Translations under genes and position numbers: made by a program
Shown: positions 1 to 8,106 of the stretch, in pieces
Layout of the letters: the number at the start of each line of letters is the position of its first letter
Numbering within the stretch: the stretch's first letter is position 1
The notes under the pieces: generated by a model
The model's input: only the letters and a program-made list of their open reading frames with translations
The model's database searches: none
Told to the model about the DNA's origin: nothing
Assembly: GCA_021813595.1 (NCBI GenBank)
Contig: JAKAKF010000222.1
Location: 1-36,718 of the forward strand
Origin: a bacterium
GTDB lineage: Bacteria; SZUA-79; Acidulodesulfobacterales; Acidulodesulfobacteraceae
Length of the DNA stretch: 36,718 nucleotides
Direction of reading: 5' to 3'

Positions 1-369
1 CCCAAGCATTAAAGACTGCATTAAATCCCCGCCGTCCGTTACGTAAAACGCTCCTCCTACCAATATAATAGAAAGCAAAAGTCCTATTATTATCAATATA
101 ATGGAAAGATACGACGATTTAAAAACCGTTAAAAAATCAAGCTCGATACCTCCCTGAAACATTATTAAAACTAAGACTAAAGTGCTTAAATAAGGCGCAA
201 ACGAAAGAAAAACGCTTTGATTAAATATATGGTAAATAGGCCCTAGTAAAAGTCCCGCAGCCATTAAAAAAAGAATTGAAGGAATTTTCGTGTATTCAAA
301 AAGTATTTCGCCTATGAATCCGATGACTATAATAATGCCGAATATACCGATAGCTATGCTTGGAGACAT
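1..369 (-). CDS. Cation:proton antiporter, N-terminal part (truncated by window edge)
   Basis: This minus-strand reading frame starts at an ATG at 369 and runs without a stop off the left edge, giving the first 123 residues. The protein begins MSPSIAIGIFGIIIVIGF and is almost wholly hydrophobic. It has at least three membrane segments, with GLLLGP after the first two and an FQGGIELDF motif near residue 75. That pattern (re-entrant GP turn, then a loop with F-x-G-G/A-x-x-D/E) is typical of the Na+/H+ exchanger superfamily (CPA1/NhaP or CPA2/KefB type), inner-membrane proteins that exchange Na+ or K+ for protons. The family is a good fit; the subfamily and ion cannot be decided from this fragment. 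No Shine-Dalgarno sequence precedes the ATG. It is divergent from the acetyltransferase gene at 603, across a 233-bp AT-rich gap. Confidence 0.72.
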   Translation of the reverse strand, partial: MSPSIAIGIFGIIIVIGFIGEILFEYTKIPSILFLMAAGLLLGPIYHIFNQSVFLSFAPYLSTLVLVLIMFQGGIELDFLTVFKSSYLSIILIIIGLLLSIILVGGAFYVTDGGDLMQSLMLG

Positions 370-507
370 TTTTAAAAATTTAATAATTAATAAATTTGAT
401 AAATAAAAATGCTATATTTATTTTTATGCGGGAAATATCATTTATATTATATATTTTTTGACTTTCAATATCAAATTTTATATTTTGCATATTTCTTATT
501 TCATCTT

Positions 508-540
508 TTTCAATATGCTATTAAACTTTCAATATGCTAT
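508..540. repeat. Direct repeat of 14 bp in a divergent intergenic region
   Basis: TTTCAATATGCTAT occurs at 508-521 and again at 527-540, a 19-bp period. A shorter relative, CTTTCAATAT, lies at 462-471. The repeats sit in the 233-bp AT-rich gap between the divergent antiporter and acetyltransferase genes, so they could bind a regulator. This is only inferred from position; no known operator is recognised. The rest of the gap shows nothing else I can support. Confidence 0.4.
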
Positions 541-602
541 AATTGCATAACGAAATTTTATGAATTTTATGAATTTATTTTTTATAACTCTGCAAATTTA
601 GA

Positions 603-1751
603 ATGATAAAAATAATACAAAACATAAATGAACTAGAATCTATAGAATCCGAATGGAACGATTTATTCGAGGAAAGTTCGGGTTCTAATGTATTCCAATC
701 TTTTGATTGGAACTATATATGGCTGAAACACTTTTTGCGAAAAAACGATAATATCTTTATAATCGCCGTTTATAACGATAAAGAAAATGGAAAGCTTGAA
801 GCTATAGCGCCTTTTTTTATAAGAAGATTTTTTTTGTTTTTAAAATCGCTTATGTTTATAAGTTACGATTATTCGGATTATTTAGATATTATAATAAGAA
901 AAAACTGCGACAAAGAAAAAATTTATGCTGAAATATTCAATACCGTCTTATTAAAAAACAAATCCAATAAAATTGCCGATATAATATATCTCAAGCAAGT
1001 TTCAAAAAAAACTTTAAATCTTATATCCGAATATTTACAAAAAATAAAAAAAATAAGTTTAAATTTCAAGGAAAGCGGCAATTGCTATTATTTTAACCTT
1101 CCCGATAATATAGAAGAATATATGAAGCGATTTAATTCTAAACAACGGTATAATATTTTAAAAAGAGTCGAAAAAGCCGACGACGTTAATATAAAATATT
1201 CTGCCTGTTCGTCTGTAAATACATACAAATCTTTATTTGAAAAGTATTTAAATATTTTTTTTGAACTTCACCAGAAAAGATGGCAAGGTAAAGGTAAAAG
1301 GGGCGTTTTTTATAATGACGACATAAAAAGTTTTTTTAAAGAATTATTTATTTCATTATTTAATAAAAACAGAATTACGCTATCGACTCTTAAAATTAAT
1401 GACGGCAATATTATCGCTTCGGCAGTCTGTTTTGATTATGCGGACAAAAAACAGATATATTTGCCCGGATTCGATACCGCATATTCAGGCTATCATCCGG
1501 GCATAGTTCTAATTTATAACGATATAAAAGAATCTATAAATAAAAAATATAAAGAACTTGATTTTTTAAAAGGCGGTGAAGAATATAAGCAAAGATTCGG
1601 TGCGATAAAAAGAGAAAATTATAAATTGTATTTATATAAAAATAAAATTTATTTTTATATTTATAAAATTAATATATTTTTTGAAAATGAAGTTAAGGAA
1701 AAAACCGTTAATATAGTTAATAAAATGTTAATTTTTTTAAAAAAAAAATAA
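603..1751 (+). CDS. GNAT-type acetyltransferase, CelD/BcsL (FemAB-like) family
   Basis: A 382-residue soluble protein. The middle and C-terminal parts carry the hallmarks of the CelD/BcsL acetyltransferase_6 domain (FemAB/GNAT fold): KQRYNILKRVEKA around residues 180-192, FFELHQKRWQGKGKRGVF in the centre, and the terminal signature DFLKGGEEYKQRFGA near 320-335. Family members transfer acyl or aminoacyl groups and often serve exopolysaccharide or cell-envelope synthesis; the substrate here cannot be told. There is no signal peptide or membrane segment. The ATG at 603 is the first start compatible with the conserved N-terminus. No Shine-Dalgarno sequence is visible and the upstream 230 bp are very AT-rich. 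It converges on the zinc-ribbon gene. Family assignment is good; the role is unknown. Confidence 0.78.
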   Translation: MIKIIQNINELESIESEWNDLFEESSGSNVFQSFDWNYIWLKHFLRKNDNIFIIAVYNDKENGKLEAIAPFFIRRFFLFLKSLMFISYDYSDYLDIIIRKNCDKEKIYAEIFNTVLLKNKSNKIADIIYLKQVSKKTLNLISEYLQKIKKISLNFKESGNCYYFNLPDNIEEYMKRFNSKQRYNILKRVEKADDVNIKYSACSSVNTYKSLFEKYLNIFFELHQKRWQGKGKRGVFYNDDIKSFFKELFISLFNKNRITLSTLKINDGNIIASAVCFDYADKKQIYLPGFDTAYSGYHPGIVLIYNDIKESINKKYKELDFLKGGEEYKQRFGAIKRENYKLYLYKNKIYFYIYKINIFFENEVKEKTVNIVNKMLIFLKKK

Positions 1752-1808
1752 AAACTGAGATTTTATAAGAAATATATAAAGGTCGGAATAAAATATTCTA
1801 TCTAATAG

Positions 1809-2351
1809 TTAAAAGGACGATAATATTTCGGATACCGCCGGAGGAAGAAAACCTGCGCTAATAACGCCGTAATGAACTAATAATGAAAATACAAAAAATA
1901 AAAACACAATCCCCAATAGTATTACCATTGAAATCTGGAACGGGGAAGCGCCTTTTTTTTCGCTTGACTTTTTTTTACCGCCGCTGACGTCTTTAACGAT
2001 GTCGGGTTTAGCGGACTCTTCCGCTACTGCGCTGTTTATCTCCGATATAATAGACTTCATAAAGTCTTCCGGTATATCGGAAAGATTATTATTATTAGTT
2101 TGGGCGTCGTCTTTTTCGGGCGCGGCATTACTCGATACACTTTCAACGCTATTAGCATCTATAAATGTTTTATCGGTTTTTTCGTCTGCGCTGCTTGAAA
2201 ACACGGCGGTATTATCTTTAACGACTCCCGTTTTTTTATTAAGCGTAAAAACGTTAGAGCAAACCCTGCATTTTACCTTGATATCGCCGTCGGGAATAAG
2301 CGCTTCGTTTAATTCGTAATGCGTTCCGCAATAAGGACAATTAATATCCAT
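1809..2351 (-). CDS. Zinc-ribbon (MJ0042-type) single-pass membrane protein
   Basis: A 180-residue protein with an N-terminal zinc ribbon: MDINCPYCGTHYEL, then KCRVCSNVF, so the ligands are C5, C8, C28 and C31. This is the MJ0042/zinc_ribbon_4 finger common at the N-terminus of delta- and alphaproteobacterial membrane proteins. A long acidic, Ser/Asp-rich low-complexity stretch follows (about 45-120), then a basic KKKSSEKK patch and one transmembrane helix at about 138-161. The Cys domain should therefore lie in the cytoplasm, with only a short periplasmic tail. Function is unknown; such proteins are often called zinc-ribbon domain-containing without a defined partner. No Shine-Dalgarno sequence is seen. 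It is divergent from dciA over 70 bp. Confidence 0.75.
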   Translation of the reverse strand: MDINCPYCGTHYELNEALIPDGDIKVKCRVCSNVFTLNKKTGVVKDNTAVFSSSADEKTDKTFIDANSVESVSSNAAPEKDDAQTNNNNLSDIPEDFMKSIISEINSAVAEESAKPDIVKDVSGGKKKSSEKKGASPFQISMVILLGIVFLFFVFSLLVHYGVISAGFLPPAVSEILSSF

Positions 2352-2356
2352 ATGAC

Positions 2357-2383
2357 TTTAATTTTAATTTTAATTTTAATTTA
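2357..2383. repeat. Hexanucleotide AT tandem repeat
   Basis: About four copies of the unit TTTTAA run through 2357-2383, between the divergent zinc-ribbon gene and dciA. It is a short simple-sequence tract in a promoter-sized gap. Slippage could in principle change promoter spacing, but in a genome this AT-rich it may be chance. Confidence 0.45.
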
Positions 2384-2421
2384 TTGAATTTTTTTGTATT
2401 ATAAGCAATAATATTACAATA

Positions 2422-2748
2422 ATGAAATTAAATCAACAATTAAATTTAAAAGAAGTCCTGCTTGCCGCATTAAAAAGCAAATTGAATTCGTCCGACTATT
2501 GCGCCCTTTTATTATACGAGAAATGGGAATCGATATGCGGAAAGGAAATAAGCGAAAAAACTAAACCCAAATCTTTATACAAAAACGTTTTAACGGTAAG
2601 CGTCGAAAATCCGGTATTAATATTTGAACTTGGATTTATAAAGAACGAATTTATAACAAAAATAAATGAATTTTTCTCGTCCGAAATAAACGGTTTGCAT
2701 TTAGACAAAACGATAAAAATTAAAAACATCCGGTTCGTAAATAAATAA
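2422..2748 (+). CDS. dciA: DciA-like (DUF721) protein, putative replicative helicase loader
   Basis: A 108-residue protein matching the DUF721/DciA pattern. An N-terminal helical segment leads to EKWESICGKEISEKTKP, the family's W-x-x-I/V-x-G-x-x-I/L block. Next comes SLYKNVLTVSVENPVLIFEL, which corresponds to L-x-V-x-x-x-x-x-W-x-x-E-L, and a terminal strand IKIKNIRFV. DciA loads the replicative helicase DnaB at the origin in bacteria lacking DnaC or DnaI. The usual W of the second block is replaced here by I/F, which occurs in divergent members. It is convergent with dnaJ, only 22 bp apart, leaving no room for a separate terminator. The family call rests on motif layout alone. Confidence 0.68.
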   Translation: MKLNQQLNLKEVLLAALKSKLNSSDYCALLLYEKWESICGKEISEKTKPKSLYKNVLTVSVENPVLIFELGFIKNEFITKINEFFSSEINGLHLDKTIKIKNIRFVNK

Positions 2749-2770
2749 TTATATCAATTAATTATTATGT

Positions 2771-3868
2771 TTATATTATAGATTTTATCTTATCTAAGAA
2801 AGATTTTTTAAGCGGATGCGTTTCTTCTTTATTTTCTGCCGCAAGTTCTTCGAAAAGTTTTTTTTGTTTATGAGTAAGATTGGTCGGCGTTTCAACTACT
2901 ATGTTAATATACTGATTCCCCCTCTGTCCTCCGCTGATTTTCGGAGCCCCTTTTCCTTTAATGGTAAACTGTGTTCCGCTTTGAGTTCCGGGCGTTATTT
3001 TTATAGTAGATTTTCCGTCAACGGTAGGAACTTCTATTTCGCTTCCAAGCGCAGCCTGCGAAAAACTTATAGGCATAGAAATAAAAATATCGCTGCCCTG
3101 CCTTTTAAATAAACTGTGAGGTTCAACCGTGATATCGACATAGAGGTCTCCGTTGGGACCGCCGAAAAGTCCCGACGAGCCTTCTCCCGACACCTTAAGC
3201 CTGTTTCCGTCGTCGATGCCCGCGGGTATTTTGATATCGAGTTTGCGCTCTTTTATTACCCTGCCTTCGCCTTTACATGCCGGACAAGGATTTTCTATTA
3301 TCTCGCCTTCCCCGCCGCACTTATAACATGTCCTCGCAATAGAAAAGAAACCCTGCTGCTGCCTTATTTCGCCGGTGCCGTGGCACACAGGACAAGTAAC
3401 TCTGTTTGTGCCTTTTTTGGCGCCCGTTCCTCCGCATGTAGAACATGTTTCATATCTGTTGTATTTTATCTGCTTAGATACGCCTAATAATGATTCTTCA
3501 AATTTTATTTTTACGCCGTATCTTAGATCTTCCCCACGCTTACGTCTTGTTTTTTTATTTGACTGCGAAAAAATATCGCCGAAAAAATCGCCGAATATAT
3601 CTCCGAAACCGAAACCGCCCCCTCCGCCCGAAGCAAATGCGCCGACGCCTTCATGTCCGAATCTGTCGTATGCCGCTCTTTTCTCTTCGTCGCATAAAAT
3701 ACTGTATGCCTCGTTTATTTCTTTGAACTTTTCTTCGGAATCTCCGTCGCCCTGGTTTTTATCGGGATGATATTTTTGAGCCAGCTTTCTGTAAGCCTTT
3801 TTTATTTCATCTGCGTTTGCGTTTCTGTCTATTTCTAAAATTTCGTAATAATCTCTTTTATATGCCAT
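2771..3868 (-). CDS. dnaJ: Chaperone protein DnaJ (Hsp40)
   Basis: A 365-residue full-length type I Hsp40. The J domain (residues 1-70) contains YHPDKNQGDG with the HPD triad that triggers DnaK ATPase. A Gly/Phe-rich segment (GGGGGFGFGDIFGDFFG) follows. The zinc centre holds four repeats: CSTCGGTG, CPVCHGTG, CYKCGGEG and CPACKGEG. The C-terminal substrate-binding region follows with KIPAGIDDGNRLKVSGEG. All catalytic and zinc residues are present. It is the last gene of the hrcA-grpE-dnaK-dnaJ cluster, 104 bp after dnaK; a strong hairpin lies in that gap, so its expression relative to dnaK may be reduced. It delivers unfolded clients to DnaK in the cytoplasm. Confidence 0.97.
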   Translation of the reverse strand: MAYKRDYYEILEIDRNANADEIKKAYRKLAQKYHPDKNQGDGDSEEKFKEINEAYSILCDEEKRAAYDRFGHEGVGAFASGGGGGFGFGDIFGDFFGDIFSQSNKKTRRKRGEDLRYGVKIKFEESLLGVSKQIKYNRYETCSTCGGTGAKKGTNRVTCPVCHGTGEIRQQQGFFSIARTCYKCGGEGEIIENPCPACKGEGRVIKERKLDIKIPAGIDDGNRLKVSGEGSSGLFGGPNGDLYVDITVEPHSLFKRQGSDIFISMPISFSQAALGSEIEVPTVDGKSTIKITPGTQSGTQFTIKGKGAPKISGGQRGNQYINIVVETPTNLTHKQKKLFEELAAENKEETHPLKKSFLDKIKSII

Positions 3869-3909
3869 ATTTTATTTAATTGAAATAAATTTATAAGTAT
3901 TTTCGGAAA

Positions 3910-3946
3910 AACCTCCTTTGCTTTATTTTATAAAGCAAAGGAGGTT
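3910..3946 (-). terminator. Strong hairpin between dnaK and dnaJ (attenuator or processing site)
   Basis: A perfect 16-bp inverted repeat: AACCTCCTTTGCTTTA at 3910-3925 and TAAAGCAAAGGAGGTT at 3931-3946, with a 5-nt loop. In the transcription direction of dnaK the hairpin is followed by a short T run before CCG, so it resembles a weak intrinsic terminator. Its distal arm on that strand contains AAAGGAGGTT, a near-perfect ribosome-binding sequence about 40 nt from the dnaJ start, too distant to act directly. It probably lowers dnaJ relative to dnaK, or protects the dnaK mRNA 3' end. Confidence 0.65.
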
Positions 3947-3972
3947 GCATTAATTTTTATATTTTGTTTAAA

Positions 3973-5898
3973 TTATTCATTCTTTTTGTCTTTTACTTCT
4001 TCGTATTCTGCTTCTACCACGTTGTCGTCGGCAGGTTTAGATTGCTGTTCTTCCCCGGTGCCTGCACCGGTTCCGGCAGTTCCGGTTTCAGCCGCAGTTT
4101 TCTTGTAAATAGATTCTGCTATGCTATGCGACAACTTTTCTAATTCTTCCGTTATGCTCTTTATAGATTCTATATTATCTCCCTCTAAAGCCTTCTTAGC
4201 CTCGGCTATTTTTTCTTCCGCCGCCATTTTTTCTGAAGATTCTATTTTATCGCCGGAATCTTTCAATGTTTTTTCTACGGAATACACCAATCCGTCTAAG
4301 TGATTCCTTACTTCTATCAATTCTTTCTTTCTTGAATCTTCGTCTTTATGAAGTTCGGCTTCTTTAATCATCCTGTCTATTTCTTCCTTTGACAATCCGC
4401 TTGAAGCGGTTATCTTTATAGACTGTTCCTTGCCCGTTCCAAGGTCTTTAGCTGAAACATGCACTATACCGTTTGCGTCTATATCGAACGTAACTTCTAT
4501 CTGCGGAACTCCTCTTGGAGCCGGCGGAATACCGGTCAATTCAAACCTTCCCAAGCTCTTATTGTCGGATGCCATTTCTCTTTCGCCCTGCAGAACGTTT
4601 ATAGTAACTGCGGGCTGGTTATCGGCCGCCGTCGAAAATATCTGGCTTTTCCTAGTCGGAATAGTCGTATTTTTTTCGATCAATTTTGTGCTTACTCCGC
4701 CGAGCGTTTCTATGCCGAGAGACAGAGGCGTAACGTCAAGCAGTAAAACGTCTTTAACGTCTCCCTTGAGAACGGCGCCCTGAATCGCGGCTCCGACTGC
4801 GACGACTTCGTCGGGATTAACTCCTTTATGGGGTTCCTTACCGAAAAATTCCTTAACCGCCTGTTGGACTTTCGGCATTCTGGTCTGTCCGCCGACAAGC
4901 ACTACTTCGTCAACCTGAGACGTATTTAAACCCGCATCCTTTAATGCAGTTTTTACAGGCGACATAGACCTTTCGATTAATTCACCCGTAAGCTGTTCTA
5001 ATTTTGCACGGGACAGTTTCATATTAAGATGTTTAGGCCCGCTTGCGTCCGCAGTAATAAACGGTAAATTTATATCCGTTTCGAGAGAAGACGAAAGTTC
5101 GATTTTTGCTTTTTCAGCCGCTTCTTTTAATCTTTGAAGCGCCATTTTGTCTTTTCTTAAATCTATGCCCTGGTCTTTTTTGAATTCATCGGCTATATAG
5201 TCTATTACTTTCTGGTCGAAATCTTCTCCTCCTAAAAAGGTATCGCCGTTAGTAGATTTGACTTCGAATACTCCTTCTCCTAGTTCCAGTATCGATATAT
5301 CGAAGGTTCCTCCGCCTAAATCGTAAACGGCTATTTTTTCTTCTTTCTTTTTGTCTAATCCGTAAGAAAGGGACGATGCCGTAGGCTCGTTTATAATCCT
5401 TAAAACATCCAACCCTGCTATTTTGCCCGCATCTTTAGTAGCTTGTCTTTGCGAATCGTTAAAATATGCCGGAACGGTAATAACCGCTTCGGTTACGGGT
5501 TCTCCGAGATAATCTTCCGCAGTTTTTTTCATCTTAGTTAAAATAATAGAAGATATTTCCGCAGGAGAATACTTCCTTCCTTTAATCTCAACCCAAGCAT
5601 CGCCGTTTTCGCTCGGCACTATTTTATAAGGACATACCTTTTTAAACGCCTGAACTTCCGGAGAATCATATTTCCTACCGATAAGCCTTTTTACTGCGTA
5701 AACGGTATTTTCAGGATTAGTAACGGCCTGCCTTTTTGCCGCCTGCCCCACCAATCTTTCTCCGCTGTCGGTAAATGAAACAACTGAAGGCGTTGTCCTT
5801 GCTCCTTCAGAATTTGCTATTACGGTAGGTTCTTTGCCTTCCATAACCGCAACGCAAGAGTTTGTAGTTCCCAAATCGATTCCTATAACTTTTCCCAT
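3973..5898 (-). CDS. dnaK: Molecular chaperone DnaK (Hsp70)
   Basis: A 641-residue full-length Hsp70. The nucleotide-binding domain starts [18 protein letters not shown] and contains the phosphate-2 motif [15 protein letters not shown] and the adenosine motif [14 protein letters not shown]. The hydrophobic linker [19 protein letters not shown] leads to the substrate-binding domain with [17 protein letters not shown]. The helical lid ends in a Gly/Thr-rich disordered tail and an acidic [11 protein letters not shown] terminus, the usual bacterial DnaK ending. It carries out ATP-driven folding with DnaJ and GrpE, both encoded next to it. A good Shine-Dalgarno sequence (AAGGAGAA) lies 7 nt before the ATG. 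Nothing is missing or unusual. Confidence 0.98.
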   Translation of the reverse strand: MGKVIGIDLGTTNSCVAVMEGKEPTVIANSEGARTTPSVVSFTDSGERLVGQAAKRQAVTNPENTVYAVKRLIGRKYDSPEVQAFKKVCPYKIVPSENGDAWVEIKGRKYSPAEISSIILTKMKKTAEDYLGEPVTEAVITVPAYFNDSQRQATKDAGKIAGLDVLRIINEPTASSLSYGLDKKKEEKIAVYDLGGGTFDISILELGEGVFEVKSTNGDTFLGGEDFDQKVIDYIADEFKKDQGIDLRKDKMALQRLKEAAEKAKIELSSSLETDINLPFITADASGPKHLNMKLSRAKLEQLTGELIERSMSPVKTALKDAGLNTSQVDEVVLVGGQTRMPKVQQAVKEFFGKEPHKGVNPDEVVAVGAAIQGAVLKGDVKDVLLLDVTPLSLGIETLGGVSTKLIEKNTTIPTRKSQIFSTAADNQPAVTINVLQGEREMASDNKSLGRFELTGIPPAPRGVPQIEVTFDIDANGIVHVSAKDLGTGKEQSIKITASSGLSKEEIDRMIKEAELHKDEDSRKKELIEVRNHLDGLVYSVEKTLKDSGDKIESSEKMAAEEKIAEAKKALEGDNIESIKSITEELEKLSHSIAESIYKKTAAETGTAGTGAGTGEEQQSKPADDNVVEAEYEEVKDKKNE

Positions 5899-6007
5899 GG
5901 TTAAATTCTCCTTAAATCTATATGATTTTAATTTTTTATCTATTTCCTATTTTTTATTATATCTTATATTTAAACAATAAATAAATATAAATGTAAATTT
6001 ATAAAAT

Positions 6008-6685
6008 TTAATTTTTAGATTTGGCTATAGAAACCATAGCCGGTCTCAAAAGCCTGTCTTTAAACATATATCCTTTTCTTTTTTCTTCAATTATAGCTCC
6101 ATCGGGTTTTCCTGAATTTTCTACCATTTCCACGGCATCGTGAAAATTTGCGTCAAAATTTTTTCCGACGGTTTCTATAACTTCAGCTCCGTAATTTTTT
6201 AAAATTTTAATAAATTCTTCGTATGCCAATTTGACCCCTTCCACGAAAGATTTTAAATTTCCGGAAGCGTCCTGTTCTATATATGCCGCGGAGTGGCTTA
6301 TAGCCAGATCCAAAAAATCGAGAACCGGCAGCAAATCCCTTAATATTTTTTCGTTGGAATATTTTAGAGCCTCTTCTTTTTCCCTATTGTTTCTTTTTCT
6401 AAAATTTTCCATTTCGGCTAAACTCTTAAGATAGTTTGCATTTGCTTCATCGTTTTCTTTTTTTAAATTTTTAAGGGCATTTTTTAAATATTTTAAAGTT
6501 TTTTCAGCTTCAACGAGATTTTTAGGGTCGGGAATCATGTCAATATCGGCGTCCGTTTCTATAATTATATTCTCCTGTCCATAAGGTTCCGCTTCCATCT
6601 TTTTGCCTAATTCCGATTCTATTTCGGAATCGCCGGCTTCCCCCTTTATTCTTTCATATTCCATATTTTCTTCGTCTAAAAGCAT
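6008..6685 (-). CDS. grpE: Nucleotide exchange factor GrpE
   Basis: A 225-residue GrpE. The N-terminal 60 residues are acidic and variable. A long helical segment (about 60-110) holds the dimerisation coiled coil with YLKSLAEMENFRKRNNREKE. The C-terminal beta domain carries GVKLAYEEFIKILKNYGAEV and FDANFHDAVEMVEN, ending RLLRPAMVSIAKS; all are standard family signatures. GrpE releases ADP from DnaK. The ATG at 6685 has a GGAG 9 nt upstream. It sits between hrcA and dnaK with about 100-bp gaps on each side, in the classic hrcA-grpE-dnaK order. Confidence 0.95.
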   Translation of the reverse strand: MLLDEENMEYERIKGEAGDSEIESELGKKMEAEPYGQENIIIETDADIDMIPDPKNLVEAEKTLKYLKNALKNLKKENDEANANYLKSLAEMENFRKRNNREKEEALKYSNEKILRDLLPVLDFLDLAISHSAAYIEQDASGNLKSFVEGVKLAYEEFIKILKNYGAEVIETVGKNFDANFHDAVEMVENSGKPDGAIIEEKRKGYMFKDRLLRPAMVSIAKSKN

Positions 6686-6777
6686 TAAATATATCTCCTT
6701 TATTTAATTTGAACGCACGCAATAATTTTAAATTAGTTAAATTTGTCTATTTTTAATATTTTACTTCATATTTTATT

Positions 6778-7860
6778 TTATATGATGCCGCCTAAAAATT
6801 CAGATACAAAATCTATTATAGGAATAACATGGGAATAATTCATTCTTAAAGGACCTATTATTCCTATAGACCCCCTAATCATATTTGTTTCGCTTATATA
6901 AGGCGCCGTTATAAGAGAAAGACCGGATATTTCAGACCACTCCTCTTCCGAACCTATGAATATCTGCTTTGTTTTGGAATTTTTAGTATGACCGAGAAGT
7001 TTTATTATATTTTTTTTGTCCGAAATTGTCTTTATAAGAAATTTTATCTGTTCGTTATTGGAAAATTCAGGCTCTTCCAATAAATCTCCTTCCGGGCCCA
7101 CGAAAAGACAGTTATCGTAATGCTCATAATCCCAATAATCCGACACGTTTCCAATGGAAGAAAAAATTTCCATATTTAAAATAGAATAAAAATTTTCCTT
7201 ATCGCTATACATTTCTTCTATTATTATTTCTTTTAACTCGTCTAAACTGCAATTTTTCTTTTCGATTATTTCGTTTAATTTATTAGAATAGCGCGTTAGT
7301 TCGTTTTGTTTTATATCTTTAGTTATATAAAACGATTTATTTTCCGTAACGCCGTTCGCAAAAACTATAATAGCAAGTATATTCTTTTCTTTTATTCTGA
7401 TAAATTCTATATGTAAAAGATTAGCCTCGGACATATCCGGCGCCAGAACTACGCCTGCGTAATGGGACAAATCTGAAAGCAGTATGGAAACCTGATTTAA
7501 TATTCCGTTTAAATCTTTTTTTGCCGAAGTTAATCTTATTTCTATATCTTCTTTTTCCTTAAGTGTAATTTTTTCGGTCTTCATCAAACTGTCGACATAA
7601 AACTTATATCCTTTAGCCGTCGGAATCCTGCCGGCGGAAAAATGCGGCTGATAAATATAGCCGGCTTCTTCCAGCGAAGCCATAATATTTCTTATAGAAG
7701 CCGAGCTTAAATTAAGTTTGCTGCTTTCGGCGATAAATTTAGAACCTACAGGACTTGCCGTTCCGAAATACCCTTCTATTATGCCGAGCAGTATTTCTCT
7801 GCTCCTTTCGTTTAAATCGTTATAATTAAATTTTTCTGCTTTTTCTTCTAAAGTTTTCAT
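6778..7860 (-). CDS. hrcA: Heat-inducible transcription repressor HrcA
   Basis: A roughly 360-residue HrcA. The N-terminal winged helix reads LNERSREILLGIIEGYFG, TASPVGSKFIAES, then LNLSSASIRNIMASLEEAG and IYQPHFSAGRIPTAKGYKFYVD, all strongly conserved in the family. The C-terminal GAF-like domain ends ITAPYISETNMIRGSIGIIGP and MNYSHVIPIIDFVSE. HrcA binds CIRCE and represses this operon until GroEL activity drops. Three in-frame starts exist: TTG at 7893, ATG at 7881 and ATG at 7860. I prefer 7860 because it leaves the usual short lead before the DNA-binding domain, but none has a Shine-Dalgarno sequence. It is the first gene of the operon and therefore autoregulated. Confidence 0.93.
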   Translation of the reverse strand: MKTLEEKAEKFNYNDLNERSREILLGIIEGYFGTASPVGSKFIAESSKLNLSSASIRNIMASLEEAGYIYQPHFSAGRIPTAKGYKFYVDSLMKTEKITLKEKEDIEIRLTSAKKDLNGILNQVSILLSDLSHYAGVVLAPDMSEANLLHIEFIRIKEKNILAIIVFANGVTENKSFYITKDIKQNELTRYSNKLNEIIEKKNCSLDELKEIIIEEMYSDKENFYSILNMEIFSSIGNVSDYWDYEHYDNCLFVGPEGDLLEEPEFSNNEQIKFLIKTISDKKNIIKLLGHTKNSKTKQIFIGSEEEWSEISGLSLITAPYISETNMIRGSIGIIGPLRMNYSHVIPIIDFVSEFLGGII

Positions 7861-7934
7861 ATATATTTGCAATAAATGCATACAATTCGGCAACTAAACT
7901 AAAATAAAAATTATCTATAATTATTTGCCGCCGA

Positions 7935-7961
7935 TTAGCACTTAAACATATAGAGTGCTAA
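7935..7961 (-). promoter_or_regulatory. CIRCE operator (HrcA binding site)
   Basis: On the minus strand this reads TTAGCACTC, nine bases, then AAGTGCTAA. The CIRCE consensus is TTAGCACTC-N9-GAGTGCTAA, so only one position differs. It lies directly downstream of the predicted -10 box, across the expected transcription start and about 75 bp before hrcA, exactly where HrcA would block initiation of hrcA-grpE-dnaK-dnaJ. Confidence 0.95.
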
Positions 7962-7966
7962 TTATT

Positions 7967-7995
7967 ATTTAACCAATATTTTAACATTTTGTCAA
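7967..7995 (-). promoter_or_regulatory. Sigma-70-like promoter of the hrcA operon
   Basis: Minus strand: TTGACA at 7995-7990, a 17-bp spacer, then TTAAAT at 7972-7967 (four of six bases of the -10 consensus). The expected start falls at about 7960, inside the CIRCE element. A perfect -35 with optimal spacing directly next to CIRCE makes this the likely heat-shock operon promoter. Confidence 0.75.
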
Positions 7996-8071
7996 GTTTT
8001 ATTCTATATTAAAATTCGACCTATTAACAATATCTAAACAATATCTAACGACAAAACAAAAACTTTTTTTC

Positions 8072-8100
8072 TTTACAATTTTTTCATAAAAGCATAAAAT
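8072..8100 (+). promoter_or_regulatory. Sigma-70-like promoter of resB
   Basis: TTTACA at 8072-8077, a 17-bp spacer and TAAAAT at 8095-8100, with five of six bases matching in each box. The predicted transcription start, 6-8 bases downstream, coincides with the resB ATG at 8107, which would make the message leaderless. It is divergent from the hrcA promoter. Confidence 0.6.
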
Positions 8101-8106
8101 ATAAAA

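Noticed and set aside
409..606. A 65-codon plus-strand frame overlapping the acetyltransferase start
   Set aside because: Phe/Tyr/Leu-rich composition simply mirrors AT-rich intergenic DNA, no ribosome site or homology is visible, and it covers direct repeats.
2816..3770. Several plus-strand frames of 78-131 codons opposite dnaJ
   Set aside because: They are antisense shadows of a highly conserved gene, with no homology or ribosome sites.
4121..4898. Open frames of 60-117 codons on both strands inside dnaK
   Set aside because: All lie within the conserved dnaK coding sequence and have no independent support.
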